Origin: Amphritea atlantica
Lineage (GTDB): Bacteria; Pseudomonadota; Gammaproteobacteria; Pseudomonadales; Balneatricaceae
Direction: 5' to 3'
Length of the DNA: 64,000 bases
NCBI GenBank assembly: GCA_024397875.1
Contig: CP073344.1
Location: 2,533,001 to 2,597,000, forward strand
Under the pieces are notes generated by a model, which saw only the letters and a program-made list of their open reading frames with translations, was not told where the DNA came from and did no database searches. Positions 38,311-47,301 of this stretch are shown one piece after another. The position numbers and the translations under genes are program-made. The stretch's first letter is position 1. Each line of letters begins with the position of its first letter.

Positions 38311-39630
38311 ATGACTACTAACATCAATATGGATGCATTCTGGATGCCATTTACGGCCAACCGGGACTTCAAAAATCAGCCGCGTATTATCGAGCGGGCC
38401 GAAGGTGTGATGTATTACACCAACGAAGGTCAGGAAATCCTGGATGCCACCGCAGGGCTTTGGTGTGTCAATGCCGGTCATGGTCGCACAGAGATTGCTG
38501 ATGCGGTCAGCAAGCAACTGCGTGAACTGGACTATGCCTCGCCATTCAACTTTGGCCATGAGATCGGTTTTGAATTTGCCAACCGTCTGATTAAGCACAC
38601 CCCCGCTTCGCTGAACAAAGTGTTCTTTGCTAACTCCGGCTCTGAGGCCGTTGAGTCTGCTCTGAAGATCGCGCTGCAATACCAGAAATCCCGCGGCAAG
38701 GGCGGGAAAACTAAATTCCTGGGTCGTGAGATGGCTTACCACGGCGTTAACTTCGGCGGGATCTCCGTGGGGGGCCTGACACCGAACCGGACCGGTTTCG
38801 GCCCACTGCTGCCGGTCGATCACCTGCCACATACCCTGGATATCGCCAATAACGCCTTCAGTAAAGGTCTGCCTGAACAGGGGATTGATAAAGCAGAAGC
38901 GCTGGAGCAACTGATCCATTTCCACGGTGCCGACAGTATTGCGGCCGTCATCATCGAGCCTATGAGTGGGGCCGGCGGCGTCATCATGCCACCGCAGGGC
39001 TACCTCAAGCGAATGCGCGAGATCTGTGATCAGTACGATATTCTGCTGATCTTTGATGAAGTCATCACTGGCTGGGGTCGTCTGGGCTCCGCCTTTGCCT
39101 CAGAAGAGTTTGATGTCGTACCGGATATGATCACCTCGGCTAAAGGTATCACCAACGGTGTTATCCCACTGGGTGCGGTGTTTGTTAAGGATGAGATCCA
39201 TGACCAGATCGTCAATAATGTGGCTGTCGGCGGTATCGAGTTCTATCACGGCTATACCTATTCCGCTCACCCGGTTGCCTGTGCTGCGGGTATCGCGACG
39301 CTGGATATCTATGAGAACGAAGGCCTGCTGAACCGCGCCAGCGGAGATATCGGCACTCACTTTGAAAACAAGCTGCACAGCCTGAAAGACGCGCCGAAAG
39401 TAATCGACGTACGTAACTACGGTCTGGTTGGCGCCGTACAGTTTGATGCCTCTGTTGCCGCGAACGGCCCAATCGGACTGGACTTCCAGAAAGGCTGTTA
39501 TCAGCGCGGCGTGATGGTCCGGACGATGGGCAACATCGTCGCCTTTTCTCCACCGCTGACGATCGAAGCGAACCATATCGACCGGCTGGTCAATGTGCTG
39601 CGCGAAACTGCAGAGGAGATGTTCGGTTAA
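38311..39630 (+). CDS. Omega-amino acid:pyruvate aminotransferase (beta-alanine type)
   Basis: A 439-residue class III PLP aminotransferase. The N-terminus (DAFWMPFTANRDFKNQPRII) matches the BauA/beta-alanine:pyruvate family. The PLP lysine is in TSAKGITNGVIPLGAVFV and the aspartate pairing the ring nitrogen in LLIFDEVITGWGRLG. It transfers the amino group of beta-alanine or a similar omega-amine to pyruvate, giving alanine, which links to the dad module. No methylmalonate-semialdehyde dehydrogenase is adjacent. Confidence 0.92.
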   Translation: MTTNINMDAFWMPFTANRDFKNQPRIIERAEGVMYYTNEGQEILDATAGLWCVNAGHGRTEIADAVSKQLRELDYASPFNFGHEIGFEFANRLIKHTPASLNKVFFANSGSEAVESALKIALQYQKSRGKGGKTKFLGREMAYHGVNFGGISVGGLTPNRTGFGPLLPVDHLPHTLDIANNAFSKGLPEQGIDKAEALEQLIHFHGADSIAAVIIEPMSGAGGVIMPPQGYLKRMREICDQYDILLIFDEVITGWGRLGSAFASEEFDVVPDMITSAKGITNGVIPLGAVFVKDEIHDQIVNNVAVGGIEFYHGYTYSAHPVACAAGIATLDIYENEGLLNRASGDIGTHFENKLHSLKDAPKVIDVRNYGLVGAVQFDASVAANGPIGLDFQKGCYQRGVMVRTMGNIVAFSPPLTIEANHIDRLVNVLRETAEEMFG

Positions 39631-39701
39631 GCCAAAGCCTGGCACTGCTTTACACCTACCGGGACCGGATGGTGCCCCCCAACGGACCCGGTCTTTTTAT
39701 G

Positions 39702-39734
39702 CGGATCTCTTGCAAAAGAGGTCCGTTTTTTTTT
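39702..39734 (+). terminator. Intrinsic terminator after the aminotransferase
   Basis: GGATCTCTT pairs with AAGAGGTCC (one G-T) around loop GCAA, followed by nine T. An additional weaker hairpin lies just upstream (39661-39698). Confidence 0.85.
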
Positions 39735-39987
39735 GATCTGATATCAGACGACTCTATTTTCCGAGCTCTGTTTTCAGAGCTCTGTTTTCCCAGCACTGCT
39801 CTCTGTGTTCTGTTTCAGGTGGCGATGCTTAGCAAAAATTTATCGGTACAGCTTTTAAATGCAGCCTTTTAATCCTTTAACATTAAAATAACTGTTCACC
39901 CCATTTCTCTGTCAGTATAGCTATCAGTATTAGAACAGGCGTAAGCTGCCAACCAGCAGGCACTTTTGCGTAAGCAATAGTTATCTG
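39735..39987. other. Intergenic region before the DUF1003 fragment
   Basis: Contains the direct repeat GAGCTCTGTTTTC (near 39758 and 39776), otherwise nothing recognised. No reading frame continues the missing N-terminal half of the DUF1003 gene here. Confidence 0.4.
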
Positions 39988-40245
39988 TTGATTGATAAAC
40001 CATTTGACCCCAACCCTTACATATTGCTAAATCTTGGGCTATCCAGTCTGGCTGTCTTTCAGGCGCCGATTATGATGATGTCGCGAAACCGTCCGGCCGC
40101 TAAAGACCGGATCAAACAGGATGCGACCAATGAGACAAATCTGAAACTGGAGCTACAGATCATGCGCTTGCATACCAGGCTGGATCAGTTGAGCACGGCG
40201 TTCGAAAAAACACAGAATCAAAACCCGGAGATAAGAAAGGGATGA
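39988..40245 (+). pseudogene. DUF1003 C-terminal fragment
   Basis: Eighty-five residues matching only the C-terminal half of DUF1003 membrane proteins: FDPNPYILLNLGLSSLAVFQ, the APIMMMSRNRPAAKDR segment and NETNLKLELQIMRLHTRLD. Full-length family members have about 80-100 residues upstream with a further membrane segment, and no frame for them was seen in the 250 bp before. The fragment's last four bases overlap the MscS gene (ATGA), so it still serves as a translational leader. It could be a degraded gene or a short working protein. Confidence 0.65.
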
Positions 40246-40796
40246 AATACCTTATCGTTTTAGTGCTCGTTATCACCTATGCCATCGCTATTCGCTTTAT
40301 TAACCGCAACATCAACCGGCTGGGGGAACTGAAAAACACTGACCCATACCGTATAAAATATATCGCCAAAACGCTCAATATAGCTCTGACGCTGCTGTTT
40401 TTTACGCTGCTGGCACTGCTGCTGGGAATCCATTATTCCCAGCTATCGGTGTTTCTCTCGTCGGTTTTTGCAGTGATTGGCGTGGCGATGTTCGCCCAAT
40501 GGTCGATTCTGAGCAATATAACCGCCAGTCTGATTATTTTCTTTGGTTTTCCCTACCGGGTTGGCGACTATATCAAGATTGTGGAGAAGGATGAAAATAT
40601 CAGTGGAGTCGTCGATGAAATCACCCTGTTCCACGTCATTATCCGGCGTCATGGGGAGATCATCACCTATCCCAACACCCTGATTCTGCAAAAGCCGGTG
40701 ATAAAACTGGATGACAACATACCACCGGATACGGAAGCAGGGGTTCCAGAAAAGCCCGCGACTGAGGCCGCAGAAAAGCCTTTAACCCTTGTTTAA
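40242..40796 (+). CDS. Small MscS-type mechanosensitive channel protein
   Basis: A 184-residue protein with three hydrophobic helices (about residues 1-20, 42-66 and 68-105). The third and following segment, VIGVAMFAQWSILSNITASL and IIFFGFPYRVGDYI, is the MscS pore-lining helix and beta-domain start. The C-terminal vestibule is shortened and ends in a Pro/Glu-rich tail. It probably releases solutes on hypo-osmotic shock, which suits a betaine-accumulating organism. It is coupled to the DUF1003 fragment. Confidence 0.82.
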   Translation: MKYLIVLVLVITYAIAIRFINRNINRLGELKNTDPYRIKYIAKTLNIALTLLFFTLLALLLGIHYSQLSVFLSSVFAVIGVAMFAQWSILSNITASLIIFFGFPYRVGDYIKIVEKDENISGVVDEITLFHVIIRRHGEIITYPNTLILQKPVIKLDDNIPPDTEAGVPEKPATEAAEKPLTLV

Positions 40797-41359
40797 ACCG
40801 AGGGGTTAGCGCTGATTATTTCGCACACTTCATCAGAGATATTACGGAAGCGGTGCGGCCGGTTACTGTTGAAATAGTAGCCGTCCCCCGTTTTCAGGTG
40901 ATACACCTGAAAGCCCACCGTCAGCTCAATTTCGCCTTTGATCACTACCCCACCCTCTTCACCAGGATGCTGTAACATCTCCGGTCCGGTTTCAGCACCC
41001 GGCTCATAACGCTCTTTCAGCAGATCCATAGAGCGCCCCTTATTACGCGCTCCAATCAGCTTAAGACTGACATTATTGGAGCCGATATCGGGCATATCCT
41101 CTGCCTTATAAACGACACTTTCAGGCTCCATATCCTCGAGATCCAGAGTAAAAAAATCACCGATAGAGATGGGAATTCCAGACAACACTTTCTTGAGTGA
41201 GCTGACCGAAGGACTGACACCGTTCTTTTCGATCATGGAGATCGTACTGTTGGTAACACCGACACGTTTTGCCAGCTCCCGTTGCGAGAGCCCCTTCATC
41301 TTGCGAATCGCTTTCAACCGTTCGCCAACATCCATATGTTCCACTTCAGTTTCCGCCAT
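40793..41359 (-). CDS. XRE-family regulator with cupin domain (second copy type)
   Basis: A 188-residue protein with an HTH at residues about 10-65 (RLKAIRKMKGLSQRELAKRV and TNSTISMIEKNGVSPSVSSL) and a cupin at 110-185 (GEEGGVVIKGEIELTVGF and GDGYYFNSNRPHRFRN). It resembles the PuuR type that senses polyamines or related compounds. It lies 200 bp downstream of the TRAP transporter genes on the same strand and converges with the MscS gene by a four-base overlap. The TRAP operon is the likely target. Confidence 0.87.
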   Translation of the reverse strand: MAETEVEHMDVGERLKAIRKMKGLSQRELAKRVGVTNSTISMIEKNGVSPSVSSLKKVLSGIPISIGDFFTLDLEDMEPESVVYKAEDMPDIGSNNVSLKLIGARNKGRSMDLLKERYEPGAETGPEMLQHPGEEGGVVIKGEIELTVGFQVYHLKTGDGYYFNSNRPHRFRNISDEVCEIISANPSV

Positions 41360-41516
41360 CTGTATTTCGTTCTTAAAATAATCATCCGCACGTGAACACC
41401 CGCAGGTGTGCGAAATATTTTATAGAAAGAACAGAAGGGAGTAAAAGGCTCGCTGGCTGAGAGTCGCCAGAACGTCACTTTGCGGCGGGCCAGATGTGGC
41501 TTTGCCAAATGAAAAT

Positions 41517-41550
41517 GGCGGGTCAGCAATTATCCTTAAGCTTACCCGCC
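41517..41550 (-). terminator. Possible terminator after the TRAP operon
   Basis: GGCGGGT and ACCCGCC pair across 20 bases, followed on the minus strand by ATTTTC. Weak but well placed after dctM. Confidence 0.4.
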
Positions 41551-41566
41551 TGTGTCGTGCAGGGTC

Positions 41567-42865
41567 CTACATCAATCCCAGCAGCTTAGGGAAAAACAGT
41601 GACAGCTGCGGTACTAAGCTGGTGACCATCATCACCGGCAAGCCGACGAAAGCCATCAGAGCGATCGCAGGCATGACCGCTTTATGAATAGGCACCTGGC
41701 CTATGCGGCAAGCCATATAGAGAATCGGGGCCACCGGCGGACTGTTGGCTCCGATGACAACAGAACAGGCAACAATCGAGGCGTAATGAATCGGATCCAC
41801 ACCACTGGCAACCATCAGCGGTAAAAACAACGGCGCTACGACAACGGTCACGGAGACATCATCCATGATCATACCGGCAACAATCAAAAAGATGTTTACC
41901 GCAATCAGAATCATCAACGGATCTTTTACCAGCGAGGTGATGGTCTCAGTCAGCTCCTGAGGAATTCGCTCAGATGCCAGTATCCGACCGATCATAAAAC
42001 TGAACAGCAGGATAAGAATCACGGTACCGGTGGTTTCTGCAGCCGCTATCACGCTATCGCTTAAGCGTTTGAGCGTCAGATCCCGATAGACAAAGAAACC
42101 AATCACGATCGCCATAAACGCAGCAATAGCAGCAGCTTCCGTAGGGGTACAGATCCCGCCGTAGATCCCCCCCAGAATAACCACTGGCAGAGACAACGCA
42201 GGCAGCGCACGAAATGCAGCAGTACCTTTGGATGGCAGTTCTTCAAGACCATCCTGAGCCCCGGAAGCGACCTCCTGAAACAGACGTCCGACACTAAAGC
42301 GGTTGGCCAGTATCAAGCCGGCGATCAATAGCAGCGCCGGTCCGATAGAGGCAGCAAAACAGGCGGCAACTGATTGCCTGGTTACGACCGCGAACAGAAT
42401 CATAGTAATTGAAGGTGGGATAAGAATTCCCAACAGCGAGGAAATCCCTAATAGCGCCGAGGAGTAACCGCGGGGATAACCGCGTTTCTCTAGCGGACCT
42501 ATCATAATAGTACCAATCGACGCCACAGCCGCCGTGGCAGTACCCGCGATAGCACCAAAAATACCGGACGCCAGAACCATCGAGGCGCCCATACCGCCTT
42601 TACGCTTGCCCACAAGCACTTCAATAAAGCTCACCAGCCTGAGCGCAATTCCACCACTTTGCATCAGATATCCGGTGAGTACAAACAGCGGCAGTGCAAT
42701 CAGAATGACCGAATCGATAGAACGGTATCCCTGCAACATCAGGGTATTGAAGTTCGCATCGTATGCGAACGTAAGATATACCAGTACACCGGCAAAAGAC
42801 CAGGCAACTGGCACACCAACAATCATCAGGAATAACAAAATTCCTACTGCGAATAAACCTTCCAT
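41567..42865 (-). CDS. dctM: TRAP transporter large permease (DctM type)
   Basis: A 432-residue membrane protein with about 12 helices, the channel-forming subunit of a tripartite ATP-independent transporter. Typical segments include GAIAGTATAAVASIGTIMIG, GTPTEAAA-like CTPTEAAAIAAFMA and NSPPVAPILYMACRIGQV. Together with DctQ and DctP it imports an organic acid or amino compound with sodium. The start overlaps the dctQ stop by one base (TGATG). Confidence 0.94.
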   Translation of the reverse strand: MEGLFAVGILLFLMIVGVPVAWSFAGVLVYLTFAYDANFNTLMLQGYRSIDSVILIALPLFVLTGYLMQSGGIALRLVSFIEVLVGKRKGGMGASMVLASGIFGAIAGTATAAVASIGTIMIGPLEKRGYPRGYSSALLGISSLLGILIPPSITMILFAVVTRQSVAACFAASIGPALLLIAGLILANRFSVGRLFQEVASGAQDGLEELPSKGTAAFRALPALSLPVVILGGIYGGICTPTEAAAIAAFMAIVIGFFVYRDLTLKRLSDSVIAAAETTGTVILILLFSFMIGRILASERIPQELTETITSLVKDPLMILIAVNIFLIVAGMIMDDVSVTVVVAPLFLPLMVASGVDPIHYASIVACSVVIGANSPPVAPILYMACRIGQVPIHKAVMPAIALMAFVGLPVMMVTSLVPQLSLFFPKLLGLM

Positions 42866-43401
42866 CAGCGAATATCCTGCTGGTTTGCTTCAGCGATAAT
42901 AACCGGCTCAGGGTTATAGCCGATCAAGCATTGAATAAAATCCCGCAGGGCGTACAGGGAACAACCAATACTGGCGAACATGATCGCACTCTGCGGTATC
43001 CACAGGGGAATCGACAGGCCCGGGGTATGCTGTGGTCTGCGAACACCCCACGCTAGCATCCGGTAGGACATATATACAAAGAAGCCGGTAATCACCAGCG
43101 TTATCAGAGAGATAAAGCCTTGATGCAAGCGACGGATCTGTCGGTCCCGGATACTGGTCTGAAGAAAATCCACTACCAGGTGTTCACGTTTGCGACTGGC
43201 AATAAGACCACCCGTCATATACAGCCACATGCCGAACAGCATGATCAGCTCCAGCAAACCGATAATGGACCAGCCAAAGATGTAACGGGCCACCACCAGA
43301 AAAAGCATCAACCCCACCAGCGCAAGACTACTGATGAGTGCGACTGTATTGAGGAACCAGCCAACCTTATGGTCCAGCCCGGTAAAAAAACGCACAATCA
43401 T
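42865..43401 (-). CDS. dctQ: TRAP transporter small permease (DctQ type)
   Basis: A 178-residue protein with four membrane helices, beginning about residue 15. It includes the family's W-x-x-Y-x-x-GG-like MWLYMTGGLIASRKREHLVVD segment in parts. It is coupled to dctM and separated from dctP by 63 bp that contain a strong hairpin. Confidence 0.9.
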   Translation of the reverse strand: MIVRFFTGLDHKVGWFLNTVALISSLALVGLMLFLVVARYIFGWSIIGLLELIMLFGMWLYMTGGLIASRKREHLVVDFLQTSIRDRQIRRLHQGFISLITLVITGFFVYMSYRMLAWGVRRPQHTPGLSIPLWIPQSAIMFASIGCSLYALRDFIQCLIGYNPEPVIIAEANQQDIR

Positions 43402-43423
43402 GGTACTACCTCAGAATGCAAAA

Positions 43424-43450
43424 ACGGCGGAACAGTCACTGTTCCGCCGT
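43424..43450 (-). terminator. Intercistronic hairpin between dctP and dctQ
   Basis: ACGGCGGAACAG pairs exactly with CTGTTCCGCCGT around a three-base loop, followed on the minus strand by four T. It is probably a partial terminator or 3' stabiliser that lifts the binding protein above the permease. Confidence 0.8.
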
Positions 43451-43464
43451 CTGGGAGATAACGA

Positions 43465-44502
43465 TTACAACGGTGTTGCATTCGCCCGGATGGTATCCAT
43501 AATTTCAGAGCCGATCTCCTGATCCATCAACGGCCATACTTTCTCGCGGGCTGCACGGGCAAACTCTTTGATCTGTTCATCCGTCAGTTCGAAGTACTTC
43601 ATCCCTGCTTTCTCAGCTTCAGCAACGTAGTGCTGATCCTGCTCTTTCGCAGCTTTGAACTGAGTCATCATCACTTCGTTGGCCGCATCAGCTACAACTT
43701 TCTGCTGCGCTTCAGTCAGCTCGTCAAAGGAATCCTGGTTCATACTCAGAACGCCGGTCATGAAAAAGTGCTTGGAGCGTACGTAGTAATCCAGCAGATC
43801 ACGGAAGTATTCATAATCCCAGTAGATAACGTTACCCGCTTCACCATCCACAACGCCGGTCTGCAGAGAGGTGTAAACTTCGCCCCAGTCAATTGCGGCA
43901 GTCTGATAACCCAGAGCCTGCATCGTTTGCGGCGCAGGGAATACGGTCATGGTGCGAACTTTAAGTCCTTCCGCCTCGGCAATAGAAGTGGCGTATTTGC
44001 CCCGGGTAGCCACACCGTTGAAGCCTTCAGGCCAAGGACCAAAGAACTTCAGGCCGATATCGGAATAAATACCACCCAGCATATTGTTAACCCAGCCGCC
44101 TGGGCTATACGCCTTGAGGGCTTCATCCCAGGACAGGGTCATGTAAGGGGTATAGATAACACCGATACGCTTATCATAGGAGGTCATTGGCCAGTTGAGC
44201 ATTACATCAACATCACCCGCTACGTGCAGATCGAATACCTCATTCTGACTGCCCAGCTCATTCTGATAAAACACCTTTACATCGATATCGCCAGCGGAGT
44301 TTTTCTCTATCAACTCCGCCCAGTTCTCGAGAGTATTACCGGCAGGCGAGCCCTTTGCACCAGAGTCCGTCGCCATTTTCAGAGTTACCGCCTGGGCTGA
44401 ACCCGCCATCAGGGCACCTGTAGCCACCAGGCCAGTGACTAATGAAACGAAGCCAGTCTTACTAAAAACGGACTTACTTTTCGGTGTATCAATTTTGCTC
44501 AT
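43465..44502 (-). CDS. dctP: TRAP transporter solute-binding protein (DctP family)
   Basis: A 345-residue periplasmic binding protein. The N-terminus has a rather long signal (about residues 1-38, ending SAQAVTLKMA). The mature domain has LKMATDSGAKGSP, NWAELIEKNSAGDIDVKVF and LGSQNEV, as in the DctP family, and the usual arginine in LKVRTMTVFPAPQTMQALGY. The ligand is not predictable, though the DUF1989 and betaine genes downstream of it on the map suggest an amino or quaternary amine compound. Confidence 0.92.
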   Translation of the reverse strand: MSKIDTPKSKSVFSKTGFVSLVTGLVATGALMAGSAQAVTLKMATDSGAKGSPAGNTLENWAELIEKNSAGDIDVKVFYQNELGSQNEVFDLHVAGDVDVMLNWPMTSYDKRIGVIYTPYMTLSWDEALKAYSPGGWVNNMLGGIYSDIGLKFFGPWPEGFNGVATRGKYATSIAEAEGLKVRTMTVFPAPQTMQALGYQTAAIDWGEVYTSLQTGVVDGEAGNVIYWDYEYFRDLLDYYVRSKHFFMTGVLSMNQDSFDELTEAQQKVVADAANEVMMTQFKAAKEQDQHYVAEAEKAGMKYFELTDEQIKEFARAAREKVWPLMDQEIGSEIMDTIRANATPL

Positions 44503-44831
44503 CTCTTATACTCACCGCTGTTATTATCATTTGAAAAAACCACTGCATAACTGCAGCAGAATCTACGTTAGTTTTTTCCCGGGAGCACATAGATACCAGC
44601 AATAAATATCATCGGTCAATCACAGGCAATACAGGCAAATACATCTACACAAAACAATAAAAACAGAAGATATAGATGAAATACAAAACAAAGTCAGAAT
44701 TATAATTCATGCATTTAATTTATGGCGATTTGATTACCTTAAACCGATTTTTTAGCCAGTTCGCAAACAGATAGACAAAGCGTCGCTTCTGAAATAGTCG
44801 ATAAAAGCTGCAGCAAAAACACGTCATAACA

Positions 44832-44883
44832 GCAATGATAGAAGTCAAATAAAGCAATGATAGAAGTCAAATAAAGCAATGAT
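44832..44883. repeat. 22-bp tandem repeat, 2.4 copies
   Basis: Two exact tandem copies of a 22-bp unit beginning GCAATGATAGAAG (44832-44853 and 44854-44875) are followed by eight bases of a third. Probably a replication slippage product; a binding array is possible. Confidence 0.9.
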
Positions 44884-44934
44884 GATAAGAACAGAATCTG
44901 CGAGAATTACAGCGGCAAATACCGAAGCACAAAG

Positions 44935-44956
44935 AAAGGAGCCATACAGCTCCTTT
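44935..44956 (-). terminator. Intrinsic terminator after the DUF1989 gene
   Basis: AAAGGAGC, six-base loop, GCTCCTTT, with further T on the minus strand. Confidence 0.65.
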
Positions 44957-45043
44957 ATAAAAAATTACCTGCAAGCATCTGTCGTGGATAATACTCAGAA
45001 GCGATACTAATCGATCACTACATGGCTGCAGGCGCAGAGACGC

Positions 45044-45916
45044 TTAGCAACCGGGTCTTTCTCCATGACCACCGGAATAACCTGATGAGTCGGGTGAACA
45101 CCACCCTTCAAGGGCCTTTTGATCCGGTTTATAGACCTCTACCTTCAACGGATAACAGGCGGCAGTATCACTGGAGTGCTCAGCGCTGCAATCACCGCCA
45201 GGACAGGCTGACAAAGCCCCCAGCAGATCAATCTCTGCGAAAAACTCCAAATAATCACCTGGTCTCACCGGGCTGGCCTTCATAAAGTACTGATGAGTGT
45301 CCTGCGTAAAGCCGGTACACATAAACACATTCAATACATCGTGCACATGAGTTTCTGTCTGCTGCAGCGTCAGCCCCGTTTCTGCCGCCAGAGCGCGGGT
45401 CAGATTGGAGTGGCAGCAGTGATGATAATCCTGCCCGCTCAGCAGGTGATGGGTATAGGGGTCACAACGGGTTCCGATAACATCGTGTACCGATCCACCA
45501 TCAGCATCGAAGCCATACCAGTCCAGGGTATCCCAGGTGATGGTCGCCATCGGTCGCAGATATGGAAAACCACTCCACATCCGGTCTCCGGTACTCAGAT
45601 GAGTGCCGTGCAGAGCCCGGGTTTTACCACTGTAAAAACGTTCATCCAGATTCCCTGCAGCCCAGAGGTCCAGATCACCGACCTGAGCCCCTTCAACACT
45701 GATAATGCGGAAAAAATGCCCTGCCGGAACCCTGAATACACTGGCATCACGAGGCTCGACGATCACCGTATCAATCAGCTCCAGTGTTTCCCGGGCCGTC
45801 GCATAAAGGCGCATATCCGGCTTTGGCAGGGTATCAACCGGATAGCAGATAACCGGCTTGATCGCTTTACGGGCATCCGCATCCGCCGGAGCCCTGTTTT
45901 GTCTGATCAGCTTCAT
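45044..45916 (-). CDS. DUF1989-family protein
   Basis: A 290-residue soluble protein of the DUF1989 (urea carboxylase-associated) family. Conserved parts include VPAGHFFRIISVEGAQVGDL, GTRCDPY, HHCCHSNLTRAL and VHDVLNVFMCTGF; the Cys and His residues probably bind zinc. Two relatives, CgdA and CgdB, are carboxyguanidine deiminase subunits, but this gene is single and no guanidine carboxylase is near. It lies just downstream of gbdR on the same strand (262 bp) and beside the TRAP operon. Its role in amine metabolism is inferred. Confidence 0.82.
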   Translation of the reverse strand: MKLIRQNRAPADADARKAIKPVICYPVDTLPKPDMRLYATARETLELIDTVIVEPRDASVFRVPAGHFFRIISVEGAQVGDLDLWAAGNLDERFYSGKTRALHGTHLSTGDRMWSGFPYLRPMATITWDTLDWYGFDADGGSVHDVIGTRCDPYTHHLLSGQDYHHCCHSNLTRALAAETGLTLQQTETHVHDVLNVFMCTGFTQDTHQYFMKASPVRPGDYLEFFAEIDLLGALSACPGGDCSAEHSSDTAACYPLKVEVYKPDQKALEGWCSPDSSGYSGGHGERPGC

Positions 45917-46109
45917 ATAATCCCTTTCATTTTGTCGCTCACGCTATACAAACAGGTATGGCGCAGGGTGATAAAGATTTCAACCTGCGAAAGGAGAAGG
46001 TATAGCAACCCACTCTCAGAGGTGCAAATATTCAGCTACCGGCCAATGCCTGATAGCTGATAGTCGTGAGTGTTGGTGAAGCGGGTATGGTGTGGCCAGA
46101 CAGGGACTG

Positions 46110-46164
46110 ACAGAGAAACCGGAAATCAGTCTATTTCAGACTGCGCTAAAACCGGTTTCTCTGT
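46110..46164 (-). terminator. Nested inverted repeat downstream of gbdR
   Basis: ACAGAGAAACCGG (46110-46122) pairs exactly with CCGGTTTCTCTGT (46152-46164). Inside lies a second hairpin, CAGTCT / AGACTG (46127-46143). It begins 16 bp after the gbdR stop. There is no T-tract, so it may be a stable 3' end structure. Confidence 0.65.
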
Positions 46165-46179
46165 AACGGTGACTTTGAA

Positions 46180-47301
46180 TCAGATTACAACGGAACCGAA
46201 ACTGGGTTCGGCCTGTGCTGAGTTAAGCACCGCAACTGAACGCTTCATACTGGCGAAGAAGCCGTCCTCCAGTGGTAACTCGGTTATATCGTTCTGCTGC
46301 TGAGAAACCGGCAACACCCCTTTTCGCTCATCCCGGGGAGAGATACCGATATGCTTACGATAACAACGACTGAAGTGTGGGGTTGAGATAAACCCACAGG
46401 CGGTGGATATCTCCACAATCGCCATACTCGACTGTTTCAATAGCTGTCGCGCCCGGTCCAGACGCAGCTTCAGATAATACCGGGATGGCGAGCAATTCAG
46501 ATACTTAAGGAACATCCGCTCCAGCTGGCGCCGGGAAACATCAACAAAAGCCGCCAGCTCATCGAGCCCGATCGGTTCCTCCAGATTGTTTTCCATCAGC
46601 TCGATCACATCGACCAGTTTTGGCTTGCTGTCGCCGCAGTTATGCAACTGACGCAGCGGCACCCGCTGCTGATCAAACTCACTGCGTATACGGTCGCAGA
46701 TGAACATATCGGAAACCGCCATAGACAGTTTCGGACCATGCTGGAGTGACACCATATGCAGGAACATATCCATGGGTGAGATACCGCCGGAAGATGTCAT
46801 ACGGTTTCTGTCTATGGTAAACAGGCGATTGTTGCAGTTAACTTTAGGATAGTGTTCTTGCAGTGACGCCATACACTCCCAGTGAGTACTACAATCGTAA
46901 CCATCAAGCAGGCCAGCATGGGCCAGCAAGTAGGCTCCGGTGCAGATCCCCGCCAGAGTCACACCCCGACGACCCATTAGCTGTAACCAGCCGACCTGCT
47001 TAGGCGTGAAGCTACGGGTGATATCGACTCCACCACAGACAACCAGCAGATCCAGTTCCGGCATATCCGCTATGGAAAAGTCAGGCGTAAAGTTTAAGCC
47101 ATCACTGGCACTGACCGGCTCTCCGGATTCAGACACCATATGCCAGCTGTATAACTCATGGCCAGAAAGCTGGTTTGCCATTCGCAACGGCTCTATCGCT
47201 GAAGCCAGGGCAATCATAGTAAAATTATTCAGCAGCAAGAAACCCACGCGGGTAACTTTCTGGTAATCCTTAATAGGATCCAAAGCAGAGGATGTAGTCA
47301 T
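46180..47301 (-). CDS. gbdR: GbdR, AraC-family activator of glycine betaine catabolism
   Basis: A 373-residue protein with an N-terminal DJ-1/PfpI amidotransferase-like domain (about 15-190, with NFTMIALASAIEPLRMANQL and CTGAYLLAHAGLLDGYDC) and a C-terminal AraC-type double HTH (about 240-340, with VDVSRRQLERMFLKYL and CSPSRYYLKLRLDRARQLL). It is close to Pseudomonas GbdR along its whole length, from memory, including a similar C-terminal tail. GbdR activates gbc, dgc, and related genes when betaine or dimethylglycine is present. It is divergent from fdhA. Confidence 0.93.
   Translation of the reverse strand: MTTSSALDPIKDYQKVTRVGFLLLNNFTMIALASAIEPLRMANQLSGHELYSWHMVSESGEPVSASDGLNFTPDFSIADMPELDLLVVCGGVDITRSFTPKQVGWLQLMGRRGVTLAGICTGAYLLAHAGLLDGYDCSTHWECMASLQEHYPKVNCNNRLFTIDRNRMTSSGGISPMDMFLHMVSLQHGPKLSMAVSDMFICDRIRSEFDQQRVPLRQLHNCGDSKPKLVDVIELMENNLEEPIGLDELAAFVDVSRRQLERMFLKYLNCSPSRYYLKLRLDRARQLLKQSSMAIVEISTACGFISTPHFSRCYRKHIGISPRDERKGVLPVSQQQNDITELPLEDGFFASMKRSVAVLNSAQAEPSFGSVVI

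Larger units (their letters stand above)
44503..45043. other. Intergenic region with tandem duplication and terminator
   Basis: AT-rich dctP promoter region, then a 22-bp tandem duplication (44832-44883) and the terminator for the DUF1989 gene (44935-44956). No gene seen. Confidence 0.5.
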
